The position numbers and the translations under genes are program-made. A stretch of DNA of 64,000 nt from Lachnospiraceae bacterium (GTDB taxonomy: Bacteria > Bacillota > Clostridia > Lachnospirales > Lachnospiraceae): positions 1 to 64,000 of the forward strand of contig JAFRXH010000036.1 in assembly GCA_017437785.1 (NCBI GenBank), given 5' to 3'. The first letter of the stretch is position 1; each line of letters begins with the position of its first letter. Below, in pieces: positions 1 through 8,939 of this stretch. The notes under the pieces were generated by a model. That model had not been told where the DNA came from. It worked only from the letters and a program-made list of their open reading frames with translations, and made no database searches.

Positions 1-11
1 AATTATTTAAG

Positions 12-33
12 AGGGGCATTTCTGCCCTTTTTT
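12..33 (+). terminator. Rho-independent terminator of an upstream gene
   Basis: A short GC stem (GGGCA, loop TTTC, TGCCC) is followed at once by six T residues. It probably ends a gene lying left of the window. The stem is only 5-6 bp, but stem plus T-run is the classical form. Confidence 0.75.
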
Positions 34-158
34 GATGCCTGAGGTGATAAATGTTAGAATAAGAGGGCTTGCGGGAGCGGAGCTGACGCAAGGCTTCCTT
101 TTAAGCGGAGAATATGACAGTAAATCGTCTTCATGAAAGAACCCTGCGTATTTTTTTC

Positions 159-188
159 TTTACATTGTAGGATATAGTTTGTTATAAT
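159..188 (+). promoter_or_regulatory. SigA-type promoter of pilT
   Basis: TTTACA (159-164), an 18-base spacer and TATAAT (183-188) lie about 80 bases before the pilT start. The spacer end and -10 (TATAGTTTG then TATAAT one base on) closely match the promoter before the prepilin peptidase at 19243-19271. Between the upstream terminator and this promoter I see no gene. Confidence 0.7.
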
Positions 189-266
189 AATCGTGTTGAG
201 TGCTGACGTGCCGAGTTGCGGTGCGTGGGGATATTAGCAAATCAAGCATAAGAGAGGGTAAAAAGA

Positions 267-1328
267 ATGTCTATCAGAATCAATGATGTACTTTTGGTGG
301 CACAGCAGGCTAAGGCTTCTGATATCCATCTGACCGTATCACTTCCGCCTATGATGCGTGTGAACGGCCACCTGGTACGTATGGAGCAGTTCCCGGTAAT
401 GACCGCGGATGATACTCTGGAGATCCTTCTGTCGATCACTACTGACCATCAGCGTGAGATCTTTAACAGCAAGGGTGAACTGGATATGTCCTTTGCGGTA
501 GATCCTATAGGACGTTACCGTGTGAATGCATTCCGTCAGCGTGGATCTGTTGCTATGGCAATGCGTACTGTCAACACCGTAGTTCCCAATCCCGAACAGC
601 TGGGTCTGCCTGAGGCATTCGTTGAATTATATACCAGAAAGAGAGGACTTATCCTGGTAACAGGACCTACCGGTTCCGGTAAATCTACATCATTGGCGTC
701 TATCATAAATATGATCAATGAGCACAGAGATGCTCATATAATCACACTGGAGGATCCTATCGAGTATCTGCACCTTCATAAGACTTCGATGGTCAACCAG
801 CGTGAGATAGGATTCGACTCAATGACATATGCAAATGCACTTCGTGCTGCACTGCGTGAGGATCCCGATGTTATCCTCGTCGGTGAGATGCGTGACTTCG
901 AGACTATATCAGTTGCCGTGACTGCAGCAGAAACAGGTCACTTGGTGCTTTCAACCCTGCATACTATCGGTGCGGCATCTACCGTCGACCGTATCATCGA
1001 CGTATTCCCGCCTCACCAGCAGCAGCAGATTCGTGTGCAGCTTGCTAACGTGCTTGAAGCGGTTATCTCCCAGCAGCTGATCCCTACCGCAGACGGTATG
1101 GGACGTTGTGCTGCATTTGAGGTTATGATAGCTAACTCCGCGGTACGTGCTCTTATCCGTGAAGGTAAGTCACATCAGCTGCTTTCGGTTATGCAGACCA
1201 ATGCTAAACTGGGTATGATCAGTATGGATGCATCCATAACCCAGCTCTTCCAGGAAGGAAAGATCACCAGGGATATGGCTGTGCAGTATGCGGTTGATCC
1301 TGATGGTATGGCACAGAAGCTTAAATAA
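267..1328 (+). CDS. pilT: Type IV pilus retraction ATPase PilT
   Basis: Hexameric cytoplasmic ATPase that depolymerises the pilus and drives twitching motility. The 353-aa length is normal for PilT. The Walker A GPTGSGKST is at residues 133-141, the Walker B stretch DVILVGE at 201-207, and the His-box HLVLSTLHT at about 225-233. The C-terminal AxIREGK motif near residue 295 is the retraction signature that separates PilT from PilB. The start ATG follows a GAGAGGG ribosome site. It is the first T4P gene of the window, with its own promoter and a terminator behind it, so it can be expressed apart from pilB-pilC. Confidence 0.95.
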   Translation: MSIRINDVLLVAQQAKASDIHLTVSLPPMMRVNGHLVRMEQFPVMTADDTLEILLSITTDHQREIFNSKGELDMSFAVDPIGRYRVNAFRQRGSVAMAMRTVNTVVPNPEQLGLPEAFVELYTRKRGLILVTGPTGSGKSTSLASIINMINEHRDAHIITLEDPIEYLHLHKTSMVNQREIGFDSMTYANALRAALREDPDVILVGEMRDFETISVAVTAAETGHLVLSTLHTIGAASTVDRIIDVFPPHQQQQIRVQLANVLEAVISQQLIPTADGMGRCAAFEVMIANSAVRALIREGKSHQLLSVMQTNAKLGMISMDASITQLFQEGKITRDMAVQYAVDPDGMAQKLK

Positions 1329-1350
1329 AGCATAAACAGATGGAATTATT

Positions 1351-1376
1351 GAGGAAGCCGGAAGGTTTCCTCTTTT
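1351..1376 (+). terminator. Terminator after pilT
   Basis: GAGGAA (1351-1356) pairs with TTCCTC (1367-1372) across a 10-base loop and is followed by TTTT. A modest stem. It would separate pilT from pilB. In the remaining 150 bases before pilB I see no convincing -35/-10 pair, although pilB presumably needs one. Confidence 0.6.
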
Positions 1377-1532
1377 ATTGTGGGAATAGTTCAGAAATAG
1401 ATAACGATATTGTGCAAAACATAAAAAACCAAAGTTTTGCTTTAAATTTCATCGGAATTGTGAGATAATCAATGAGTGTGGGTGCTATAGGATTACTATG
1501 CACTCTAAAGTGTTTTGCAGGAGGTGTGGATA

Positions 1533-3293
1533 ATGGCATTATTTGGTGCTAAGAAGAAACTGGGTGAACAGCTTATTGATGCCGGATTGTTGACACCGGA
1601 TAAACTGGAACTGGCGCTGCAGGAGCAGCAGACTACCAAGGCAAGACTTGGTGAGACGCTTATCGCGATGGGATTCATGACAGCCGAGAGTTTCGGTAAT
1701 TTCTTCAGTACTACCATGGGTATCCCTACGGCTACAGCGGAGGATCTTAAGAATTTTGACCCGAAGGTGCTGGAAGTGGTAGGTGATGATCTGATACGTA
1801 AGCATCAGGTACTGCCCTATGCTTTTGATTATGATAATATAAATGCCATCCATGTGGCTATGGCGGAACCCAATAACCTGGGTATCATAGATGATATCGA
1901 GATGGCATCCGGTATGGAAGTCATCCCTCATTATTCGCCGCAGGCAGAGCTGGCTATACAGCTTGATAAGATATATGGAAAAAGATCCACCATGGAAGCT
2001 GCCGATCAGTTCCTTGAGGAGCATAAGGCAGAGTTCGGTGATGAAGAAGAGAAAGAGGAAGAAGATACAGTAGGGGAAGCTCCTATCGTAAAGATAGTGC
2101 GAAGCATGATACAGCAGAGCGTACGTGAGGGGGCATCCGATATCCATATCGAACCCATGGAGAAGAGCCTGCGTATCAGGAGCCGTGTGGATGGTATGCT
2201 GCAACAGGATGCTGAGTATGCACCTGCCATGCTGGCCGCCATGACGGCACGCATAAAGATAATATCCGGCCTGGATATTTCCGAAAAGAGAAAGCCTCAA
2301 GACGGTCGTCTTACTTATATAGTTGATGGTGTGGAGTATGATGTCCGTGTGTCTATACTTCCCACGGTTTACGGAGAAAAGACCGTCATGCGACTTACCA
2401 AGAAGCAGGGACTGACCCAGGAGAAAAAGTTCCTTGGTCTTTATCCTGATGATGAAGCAAGGCTTGACGGTATAATGAACAACCCTCATGGAATAATCCT
2501 TGTTACCGGACCTACAGGTTCCGGTAAGTCTACTACTTGTTACACGGTATTGAATGAGTTAAATAAACCTGATGTTAATATCATAACGGTTGAGGATCCT
2601 GTCGAGGCAAATATTGCCGGTATCAATCAGGTGCAGGTGAACGTTAAAGCGGGACTTACCTTTGCAACGGCACTTCGTTCCATTTTGCGTCAGGACCCCG
2701 ATATCATCATGATAGGTGAGATCCGTGACGGTGAGACAGCGCAGATAGCCGTGCAGGCATCCATCACCGGCCACCTTGTTATCAGTACCCTGCATACCAA
2801 CTCCACATCGGCATCTGTTACCCGTCTTATTGATATGGGGGTTGAGCCTTATATGATAGGTGATGCTGTGGTGGGTATCATCGCTCAGCGTCTGGTACGT
2901 CGTTTATGCCAGGAATGTAAGGTGGGGCACGAGGCTACAAAGCAGGAGAAGATACTTCTTGACTGGCCTCAGGACCAGCCACTTACGGTATATGAACCCA
3001 ATGGGTGTGAGAAGTGCGGTAACGGATATAAAGGACGAAAGGCTATCTATGAGATAATGCCTATAAGCTCTTCTATACGTCGTATATTACATGAAACGGT
3101 TACGGCAGAGAGGATTGAGGAAGCAGCTGTGGCTGAAGGTATGAATACTCTTCGCATGGCAGGTGCCAGAAATGTGGTGGAGGGAGTTACATCAATTTCG
3201 GAAATGATCCGTGTGGCTTATGATATGGATGCCCAGACTGCAGCAAACGCCAGTCAGCTTGAAGAAGAGGAAGAGTCATCTGTTTTTGCATAA
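1533..3293 (+). CDS. pilB: Type IV pilus assembly ATPase PilB
   Basis: Cytoplasmic motor that powers pilin polymerisation. An MshEN/GSPII_E N-terminal domain occupies about residues 5-150, followed by an acidic linker (about 170-185) and the T2SE ATPase core. Walker A GPTGSGKST is at 326-334 and the Walker B/Glu box (DIIMIGE) at 390-396. Two CxxC pairs (C459/C462, C492/C495) form the zinc site typical of PilB/GspE and absent from PilT. The start chosen is ATG 1533, eight bases after AGGAGG, not the in-frame TTG 18 bases earlier. The length is 586 aa. It is followed closely by pilC. Confidence 0.95.
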   Translation: MALFGAKKKLGEQLIDAGLLTPDKLELALQEQQTTKARLGETLIAMGFMTAESFGNFFSTTMGIPTATAEDLKNFDPKVLEVVGDDLIRKHQVLPYAFDYDNINAIHVAMAEPNNLGIIDDIEMASGMEVIPHYSPQAELAIQLDKIYGKRSTMEAADQFLEEHKAEFGDEEEKEEEDTVGEAPIVKIVRSMIQQSVREGASDIHIEPMEKSLRIRSRVDGMLQQDAEYAPAMLAAMTARIKIISGLDISEKRKPQDGRLTYIVDGVEYDVRVSILPTVYGEKTVMRLTKKQGLTQEKKFLGLYPDDEARLDGIMNNPHGIILVTGPTGSGKSTTCYTVLNELNKPDVNIITVEDPVEANIAGINQVQVNVKAGLTFATALRSILRQDPDIIMIGEIRDGETAQIAVQASITGHLVISTLHTNSTSASVTRLIDMGVEPYMIGDAVVGIIAQRLVRRLCQECKVGHEATKQEKILLDWPQDQPLTVYEPNGCEKCGNGYKGRKAIYEIMPISSSIRRILHETVTAERIEEAAVAEGMNTLRMAGARNVVEGVTSISEMIRVAYDMDAQTAANASQLEEEEESSVFA

Positions 3294-3357
3294 CGATACA
3301 GATCGTATACCGTTGTAAACAGCGGATAAAGATAAAAGAAAGGAAGGAAGGGAGAAT

Positions 3358-4569
3358 ATGGCGCAATTTGCTTACCGGGTCATAACCCCGGCAGGAAAAG
3401 AAAAGAAGGGAGTATTGGAGGCAAAGAACAGAGACAACGCCATGACCATGCTCAAGCAGGACAAGAATGTGGTGGTGAGCTGTGAGGAGGCAATAGGTGT
3501 TCACACTCCGATCGATTTCCTCAGTAAGGGTAAAAAGATCAGTCCCCGTGATTTTGCATTGTTCTGTCATCAGTTCCATTCGATAAATGCAGCCGGTGTG
3601 CCGGTTGTAGACAGTTTCGAGATGCTGGCTACGCAGACTGAAAATGAGGCGCTGTGTGCGGCTATCAAGTCCGTTCATCAGGATATCTCTAAAGGTGAGA
3701 CTCTTGCAAATTCCATGAGAAAGCAGGGCGGTGTGTTCCCCGAAATGCTCAACAACATGGTTGAAGCAGGTGAGGCTTCCGGTTCGCTGGAAAAATCCTT
3801 TGAACGTATGGCTATACAGTTTGAGAAGGAAGCGGCATTGGAGCAGGCTGTAAAGAAGGCTATCACTTATCCTATTATCCTGGTCATAGTTATGATAGGC
3901 GTTATCTTCATAGTAATGGTCAAAGTTATCCCTGCATTCATGAACATGTTTGCAGATCTGGATGTTGAAATGCCTGCACTGACTATGGCGGTTATCCATA
4001 TATCGGACTTCTTCGTCGCCTGGTGGTGGCTGCTATTGATCCTGATAGTCGGTCTGATATTTGCATGGAAAGCATATGCGTCAACAGATGCAGGTAAGGA
4101 AGTTACATCTGCGCTGGCTTTAAAACTTCCTGTATTGGGACCTGTAAAGACTAAGAGTGCCTGCGCAAGACTGGGACGTACGCTTTGTACACTGCTTGGA
4201 GCCGGTGTTCCCATGGTGGATGCAATAGATATTACCGGACGTTCAATGGAGAATATGCTTTATAAGAGAGCAATGAAGGAAGCGAAGGATCAGGTGCTTC
4301 GTGGTGTGCCCCTTTCCAGACCTCTTCAGAGTTGTGGACTGTTCCCTCCCATGGTAGTCCACATGGTAGCTATCGGCGAGGAAACCGGTAATATTGAAGC
4401 GATGCTTGAGAATGTGGCTAATTATTATGAGGATGATGTGCAGCTGGCAACAGAGCAGATGATGACGATCCTCGAGCCTGCGATCATAGTAGTTATGGCT
4501 GTAGTAGTAGGTTTCCTGGTGCTGGCTATATTGAGCCCTATGTTCACTCTTTACGATGCATTGTCTTAA
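3358..4569 (+). CDS. pilC: Type IV pilus inner-membrane platform protein PilC
   Basis: Polytopic membrane platform that links PilB/PilT to the growing pilus. It has two T2SF/PilC repeats, each with the family motif: GEASGSLE near residue 140 and GEETGNIE near 341. Hydrophobic segments lie at about 170-200, 222-242 and 375-398. At 403 aa it is of standard length. A purine-rich ribosome site (GGAAGGAAGGGAG) sits just before the ATG. The final 14 bases overlap the next open frame, which may or may not be translated from there. Confidence 0.95.
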   Translation: MAQFAYRVITPAGKEKKGVLEAKNRDNAMTMLKQDKNVVVSCEEAIGVHTPIDFLSKGKKISPRDFALFCHQFHSINAAGVPVVDSFEMLATQTENEALCAAIKSVHQDISKGETLANSMRKQGGVFPEMLNNMVEAGEASGSLEKSFERMAIQFEKEAALEQAVKKAITYPIILVIVMIGVIFIVMVKVIPAFMNMFADLDVEMPALTMAVIHISDFFVAWWWLLLILIVGLIFAWKAYASTDAGKEVTSALALKLPVLGPVKTKSACARLGRTLCTLLGAGVPMVDAIDITGRSMENMLYKRAMKEAKDQVLRGVPLSRPLQSCGLFPPMVVHMVAIGEETGNIEAMLENVANYYEDDVQLATEQMMTILEPAIIVVMAVVVGFLVLAILSPMFTLYDALS

Positions 4570-7204
4570 TAAGAAAGATTATAAAATATCGGAAGGAGCC
4601 GGATGTGATCCGGCTCCTTTTTGTGGAAGATATTCCTGCTTTTATACCTTTTTGTTTGCGTGCCTGATAGTGCTTGCGGGAATGGGACTTGCGGGAATGC
4701 TTCCGGGAATGAAGTACCGTGCTGTTTTGACAGATACCTGGGATCAGATGACATCCATGCAGCTTATGCTGGCAAGACACATCATGCATGGTGAATCGAT
4801 CTTTTATTCCTGGGAAACATCCTTTGGACAGAATACTTCTTTACTGTATGCTTTTTGTGCATACAGTCCTTTTACTTTATTATTTATCCTGATTCCTGAT
4901 GCGTATACAGCTACGGTGTTCGGAATGGTCTTAAAGATAGCCTTTTCGGCTATGTTTTTCCATCTTTTTTTGCAGTACGGTCTTAGGCGTAAGGAAGGAT
5001 GGATAATCATATTCTCTTTGTTTTATGGTCTTTGCGGATTTCAGTTCGAATATATGCTCTCGTCAAATCTTATGGATGCGTTGTATCTTCTTCCGTTGGT
5101 AATGCTTGCCTTGATGCATTCGATACGGGAAAAAAAATTTATTCCTCTGACCTTGGCATATTCTATGACTTTTATAATTCAGTTTTATTCGGGATTCATC
5201 ATAGGCCTTTTTTCTGCATTATATCTTCTTGGTTATCTGTTTATCAGGGACGGAAAAGAAATAATTAAGAAGAATATACGTATATTCGCAGGATATACTT
5301 TGGCTGTTGTTACAGCGGTGTTGATTAGTATGATATTGTTAATGCCGGCGATATCTTTCTTTATATCGGATACCGGATTTAATTCGGTTACGAATGTTAA
5401 TAAGATCAATCCGGTGGATCTGTTTTATGCTTTTTTATTCGGAAGACCTACGAGCTTAAAAACTGATATACCCTTTCTGTATTGTGGAATACCGGTTATT
5501 CTGCTCTTGCCTTTATATTTTGTGAATAAAGGTATAACTAATAGGGAAAAGGCTGTTATGGCTATAGCCATGATCAGTCTTCCGATAAGTTTGTATATTG
5601 ATCCTGTATACCTTTTTCTGCATGCATTCAACAGACCTGACGGTTTTACAGTCCGCTATGCTTTTATATACGTATTTATTTTTGTTTCCTTAGCTTGTCG
5701 TATATATGCCCAAATAGCCGATAACGAATATAAAAAGCGCGATACTGCGTTATATTTTCTGATGCAATTGGCTTTGACGGTGACCGTTTTACTGCTTCAT
5801 CTTTACTTTGGCGAGAATACGGAAGGGAAAGGGATAGAATACGCAATCTATGGCAATCTGATATTATATCCGCTTTGGCTATGCTATGTTTGTTTTTTGG
5901 GAAAAAAAAGGCGTATAGGTATGATCGTGGCAGGATTGCTTACGATAATGGAATTGGGAGCACAGGCCTATTATAATTGTCGTGAGCAGGGGCTGGTTTC
6001 TGCTGATGAGGTGAGAGCCTGGGATGAACAGGCCAGACAGTTTATTGCGGAAAAGAAAACGGATCCTGCTGATAATGTATATCGTGCACATATGGGAAAT
6101 TCTCCATATTCAAATCACAGCGCATTATATGATTATATGGGGCTGGGACAATTTGCATCTTCCAATTACATTAAAATTCAGAGCCTTATGGCAAGATTAG
6201 GGGATAATGTGAGCAGTATGCAATATACGCAGCTTGGTGCAACAGATGCTACCGATATGCTCTTTGGGGTGCGCTATCGGGGCTATCTGACCTGGACGGA
6301 AGATGAAAAAAAGGGACTGGGATACGAAGTGTATAACAGAGCTCTGCCGCTTGGTTATATGGTTTCACCGTATATATTTAATATGGAGTACTTTGACGGG
6401 AATCCGTTCGAAAATCAAAACAGGCTTATAAGTGCTTTGTGTGGAGAGCAAGTACAGGCATATACACCGGCCGATATATGGGCACATGATGAAAATGATG
6501 CAGAATTTGTGATAAATGATCTGGGATACGAGATACGTAAAAAAGGAGAAGATGATCATGGTGAAATACTGATAGGTATACCTGAAACCACATATGAACA
6601 TGCGTATATTTATCTTCAATTACTGCCGTATGAAGAGGAGACTAAAGAACGTAAGCTTCCTGAAGATATGGCTGTGAATGTAGCTATGTATTCCACATCG
6701 GACAGGAAGGGCAGCGGTGTACGCTTTGGAAGTGAGATGGGTAATACCATAATGGAGATGACAGATGATGGAAATGCTTTTATTGTCAAGATAGCCGATT
6801 TTGAAGGAAAAGAGAAATGCTATCATTACACTGGACAATACATGTATTATCAGGATGAGAAGGAGCTGGACGGGGCTTATGAAGTCTTAAAACAAAACAC
6901 TTTAAGGATCGAGGATTTTAAGGCGGGATATATAAAGGGGAAGGTCAATGGAAGCAAAGAGCAGCCTGTTCTGTTTCTCACCATTCCGTATGACAGAGGC
7001 TGGAATGTGAACGTGGATGGTGAGTTGGTTTCCCCTATAGCGGTTGTAAATGATGCATTTATGGCAATATATCTGCAGCCCGGAGAGCATGAGATAGTTA
7101 TGGAATTTGAAGCTGGAGGATATTTGATGGGGAGGGTGCTTTTTAGTGCCGGAATAATACTGTTTTTGGTACGGCTTCTGATAGAATTTAGGAAAAAAGC
7201 ATGA
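4556..7204 (+). CDS. YfhO-family multi-pass membrane protein (GT-C-like glycosyltransferase)
   Basis: YfhO-family proteins are GT-C-fold membrane glycosyltransferase candidates; known members decorate teichoic acids in Bacillus and Listeria. About a dozen hydrophobic segments fill residues 28-475, an extracytoplasmic domain spans about 480-850, and a last membrane segment lies near 857-875. The C-terminal family motif PYDRGWNVNVDG is present. The first loop reads TDTWDQ where the two paralogues at 8940-14170 read GDLxSQ. The start is unclear: the frame opens at 4556 without a ribosome site and runs through the terminator hairpin. TTG 4652 and ATG 4682 are alternatives. AT-rich compared with its neighbours. 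The substrate is unknown; location between pilC and the pilin suggests a pilus or surface-glycan role. Confidence 0.75.
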   Translation: MHCLNKKDYKISEGAGCDPAPFCGRYSCFYTFLFACLIVLAGMGLAGMLPGMKYRAVLTDTWDQMTSMQLMLARHIMHGESIFYSWETSFGQNTSLLYAFCAYSPFTLLFILIPDAYTATVFGMVLKIAFSAMFFHLFLQYGLRRKEGWIIIFSLFYGLCGFQFEYMLSSNLMDALYLLPLVMLALMHSIREKKFIPLTLAYSMTFIIQFYSGFIIGLFSALYLLGYLFIRDGKEIIKKNIRIFAGYTLAVVTAVLISMILLMPAISFFISDTGFNSVTNVNKINPVDLFYAFLFGRPTSLKTDIPFLYCGIPVILLLPLYFVNKGITNREKAVMAIAMISLPISLYIDPVYLFLHAFNRPDGFTVRYAFIYVFIFVSLACRIYAQIADNEYKKRDTALYFLMQLALTVTVLLLHLYFGENTEGKGIEYAIYGNLILYPLWLCYVCFLGKKRRIGMIVAGLLTIMELGAQAYYNCREQGLVSADEVRAWDEQARQFIAEKKTDPADNVYRAHMGNSPYSNHSALYDYMGLGQFASSNYIKIQSLMARLGDNVSSMQYTQLGATDATDMLFGVRYRGYLTWTEDEKKGLGYEVYNRALPLGYMVSPYIFNMEYFDGNPFENQNRLISALCGEQVQAYTPADIWAHDENDAEFVINDLGYEIRKKGEDDHGEILIGIPETTYEHAYIYLQLLPYEEETKERKLPEDMAVNVAMYSTSDRKGSGVRFGSEMGNTIMEMTDDGNAFIVKIADFEGKEKCYHYTGQYMYYQDEKELDGAYEVLKQNTLRIEDFKAGYIKGKVNGSKEQPVLFLTIPYDRGWNVNVDGELVSPIAVVNDAFMAIYLQPGEHEIVMEFEAGGYLMGRVLFSAGIILFLVRLLIEFRKKA
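4594..4621 (+). terminator. Strong intrinsic-terminator hairpin just after pilC
   Basis: A perfect 10-bp stem, GGAGCCGGAT / ATCCGGCTCC, with loop GTG is followed by TTTTT. It lies 25 bases after the pilC stop, exactly where the pilB-pilC transcript should end. It is also inside the open frame of the following YfhO-like gene if that frame is read from 4556. It may be a terminator or attenuator between the two genes. Confidence 0.8.
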
Positions 7205-7231
7205 ATACGAAATAATTAGACATGAGTAAGC

Positions 7232-7259
7232 TTGCGAAAGTTATATCGGGTGATATAAT
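7232..7259 (+). promoter_or_regulatory. SigA-type promoter of the major pilin gene
   Basis: TTGCGA (7232-7237), a 16-base spacer and a perfect TATAAT (7254-7259). Predicted transcription start is near 7266, giving a 5' leader of about 75 bases. That leader holds a small hairpin (GGGCT 7281-7285 with AGCCC 7297-7301) in otherwise A/C-rich, unstructured RNA, which may stabilise the mRNA. Confidence 0.7.
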
Positions 7260-7340
7260 AAGCACATAAACAAACAACAGGGGCTAAAAAATAAAAAGCC
7301 CGAAAACAAACAATCAAATTCCAAAAGGAGGAAAAAAGAA

Positions 7341-7793
7341 ATGAAGAACAACAAAGGTTTCTCACTGGTAGAGCTGATCATCGTTATCGCCATCATGGCA
7401 ATCCTGGTAGGTGTAATGGCACCCCAGCTGATCAAGTACATTGAGAAGAGCAAGGTATCCGCAGATACTCAGGCAGCAGATGCAGTACACAGTGCAATCC
7501 TTACCGCAATGATGGATCCTGAAGTGGTTAATGCTACTGGTTACAATACAAGCACTGTTCTTACAGGCGCACAGAGCGTTACGGGACTTCAGACAAGCGA
7601 TGTTATAGGATCTGCAGCACTTGAGATCCTTGGCGAGACCTCTGGTGCAGACGTAACTGCAAGACTTAAGAGCACCAATGCAAGTGATATCTGCTTCGAA
7701 GTAGTAAACAACAATAAGGTTTCTGTATGGGTTCCCGGATCTGATTCAAGAGGATCAAAGAGCAACAGCGGTTTCGAAATCGTAGTACAGTAA
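7341..7793 (+). CDS. pilA: Type IV major pilin (class III signal, PilA/PilE-like)
   Basis: Probable structural subunit of the pilus. The prepilin leader MKNNKG ends at G6, with F7 as +1 and the conserved Glu5 at E11; a hydrophobic alpha1-N helix runs to about residue 27. The mature part is about 144 aa, rich in Ala, Ser and Thr, without an obvious disulphide pair. A very strong ribosome site (AAAAGGAGG) precedes the ATG, and it has its own promoter and terminator, as expected for the most abundant pilus protein. Calling it the major pilin rests on this single-gene, high-expression layout. Confidence 0.9.
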   Translation: MKNNKGFSLVELIIVIAIMAILVGVMAPQLIKYIEKSKVSADTQAADAVHSAILTAMMDPEVVNATGYNTSTVLTGAQSVTGLQTSDVIGSAALEILGETSGADVTARLKSTNASDICFEVVNNNKVSVWVPGSDSRGSKSNSGFEIVVQ

Positions 7794-7816
7794 TCTAAAA
7801 CGGATTTAATAAGAAG

Positions 7817-7850
7817 GCCGTTCGGATGTTATCATCCGGGCGGCTTTTTT
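7817..7850 (+). terminator. Terminator after the pilin gene
   Basis: Stem GCCG-TT-CGGAT / ATCCG-GG-CGGC with loop GTTATC, followed by six T residues. Strong and correctly placed 24 bases after the pilA stop. Confidence 0.9.
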
Positions 7851-7997
7851 ATTGTGCACTTTGCGGCGCACGTTTCTGATGGGGGAAAGTCCTTAATCCG
7901 CCGTAGTATTGGGGAGGGATACAGTCAATGACAAGGGTGTCCATTGTGTGTGGAATCTTAAGTAAGTTGGATGGCAAATCTCTGGTCTGATGAACAG

Positions 7998-8692
7998 AAA
8001 TTACATTAGGCCACAATTAAGGATACTGTCAAGAACCCTGAAATTTATCGAAAATATCTTGAAAAACCGCCCATAATTGGTAAAATATAGTTGCGTAAGT
8101 AGGCGATGGGGAAGTGGAATGAGTAATAAGTCCAAAATAAGAGAAGAAGCTCTGTGATACTGGATGCTCACTGCAAGCTCGGAGACGGCCGGGAGATAGA
8201 CATAGAAGTCCAGAAGGCAAATGATGATAACCATCAGAAGCGTGTACGCTATAACGGTTCGGTACTTACCGCCAATATCATGGATCCCGGCGAGAAATTT
8301 GAAAATGTACCAGATGTCTGTGTTGTATTCATATCAAGATTTGATATGTTTAAGGACGGTATCCCCCTCTACCATGTTGATCGTGTGGTAAGGGAAACCG
8401 GAAAAGTAGTCGATAATGGTTTTGAAGAGATATATGTTAACGCTGCTGTCAAGGACAGCTCAGATGTATCAGAGCTTATGGAGAAGAGGGTCAGGATATC
8501 ATGTGTGAAATAATGGAAAGGCTCAATACAGAAGCAAGAGAAGAAGGACGAGATGAGATGCGTGATGAAATCAACGCTTTAAATGTACGTCTTATTAGTG
8601 AAAATCGTATAGACGACCTTCGCCGGGCGGCTACGGATATCGCATATCAGTCTCAGCTTTTGCGTGAATTATTCCCGCAGAAAGCGCACTAA
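7998..8692 (+). pseudogene. Decayed Rpn/PD-(D/E)XK nuclease-family transposase
   Basis: The longest open piece (8154-8513) carries the PD-(D/E)XK core in which ILDAHCKLGDGREIDIEVQ supplies the D...ExQ active site of the Rpn/PDDEXK_2 family. Upstream, another frame with stops still reads like the N-terminal part (TIKDTVKNPEIYRKYLEK near 8020-8075). Downstream, after SELMEKR, the frame jumps to the family's charged C-terminal tail (8501-8692, CEIMERLNTEAREEGRDEMR). The middle of the protein is missing and at least two frameshifts or stops separate the pieces. These genes move between bacterial genomes, so this is a relic of a mobile gene. Confidence 0.7.
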
Positions 8693-8746
8693 AGCACTCC
8701 CGGCATATATGCTAAGATTATGCTCTCAGATAATGACTATTGTATA

Positions 8747-8773
8747 AACGGCGTGGGTTTCCACGCCGTTTTC
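8747..8773 (+). terminator. Terminator-like hairpin after the nuclease relic
   Basis: AACGGCGTGG and CCACGCCGTT form a 10-bp stem around a short loop, followed by TTTTC. It may serve the relic or, weakly, the opposite-strand operon ending at 8940. The rest of 8693-8939 shows no gene. Confidence 0.65.
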
Positions 8774-8939
8774 ATATTAAAACCTGAACTTTGCACTCTC
8801 CGTCAGCGGTGCATGAGCATTCCGATTGACTGATTATTCCGCGCGATCACTATCGAAGCAAAAATCAGATAAAGAATCAGACATATTTTCAAAAGTTGCT
8901 TAAGCTGAAATAAGGGAAAATATCATAGTAAAAGCAACA

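Noticed and set aside
1437-1469. Promoter of pilB (TTGCTT ... GATAAT)
   Set aside because: The spacer would be 21 bases; no other pair in the gap is better.
1539-2489. 316-aa reading frame on the minus strand inside pilB
   Set aside because: Antisense shadow of a well-supported gene, with no ribosome site and atypical His/Cys-rich composition.
8154-8513. Intact 119-aa gene
   Set aside because: It holds only the central part of an Rpn-family nuclease, with family-like sequence continuing in other frames on both sides.
8895-8938. Terminator for the minus-strand YfhO operon (GTTGCTT / AAGCAAC)
   Set aside because: The loop is 30 bases and the T-run only four, so it is too weak to call.
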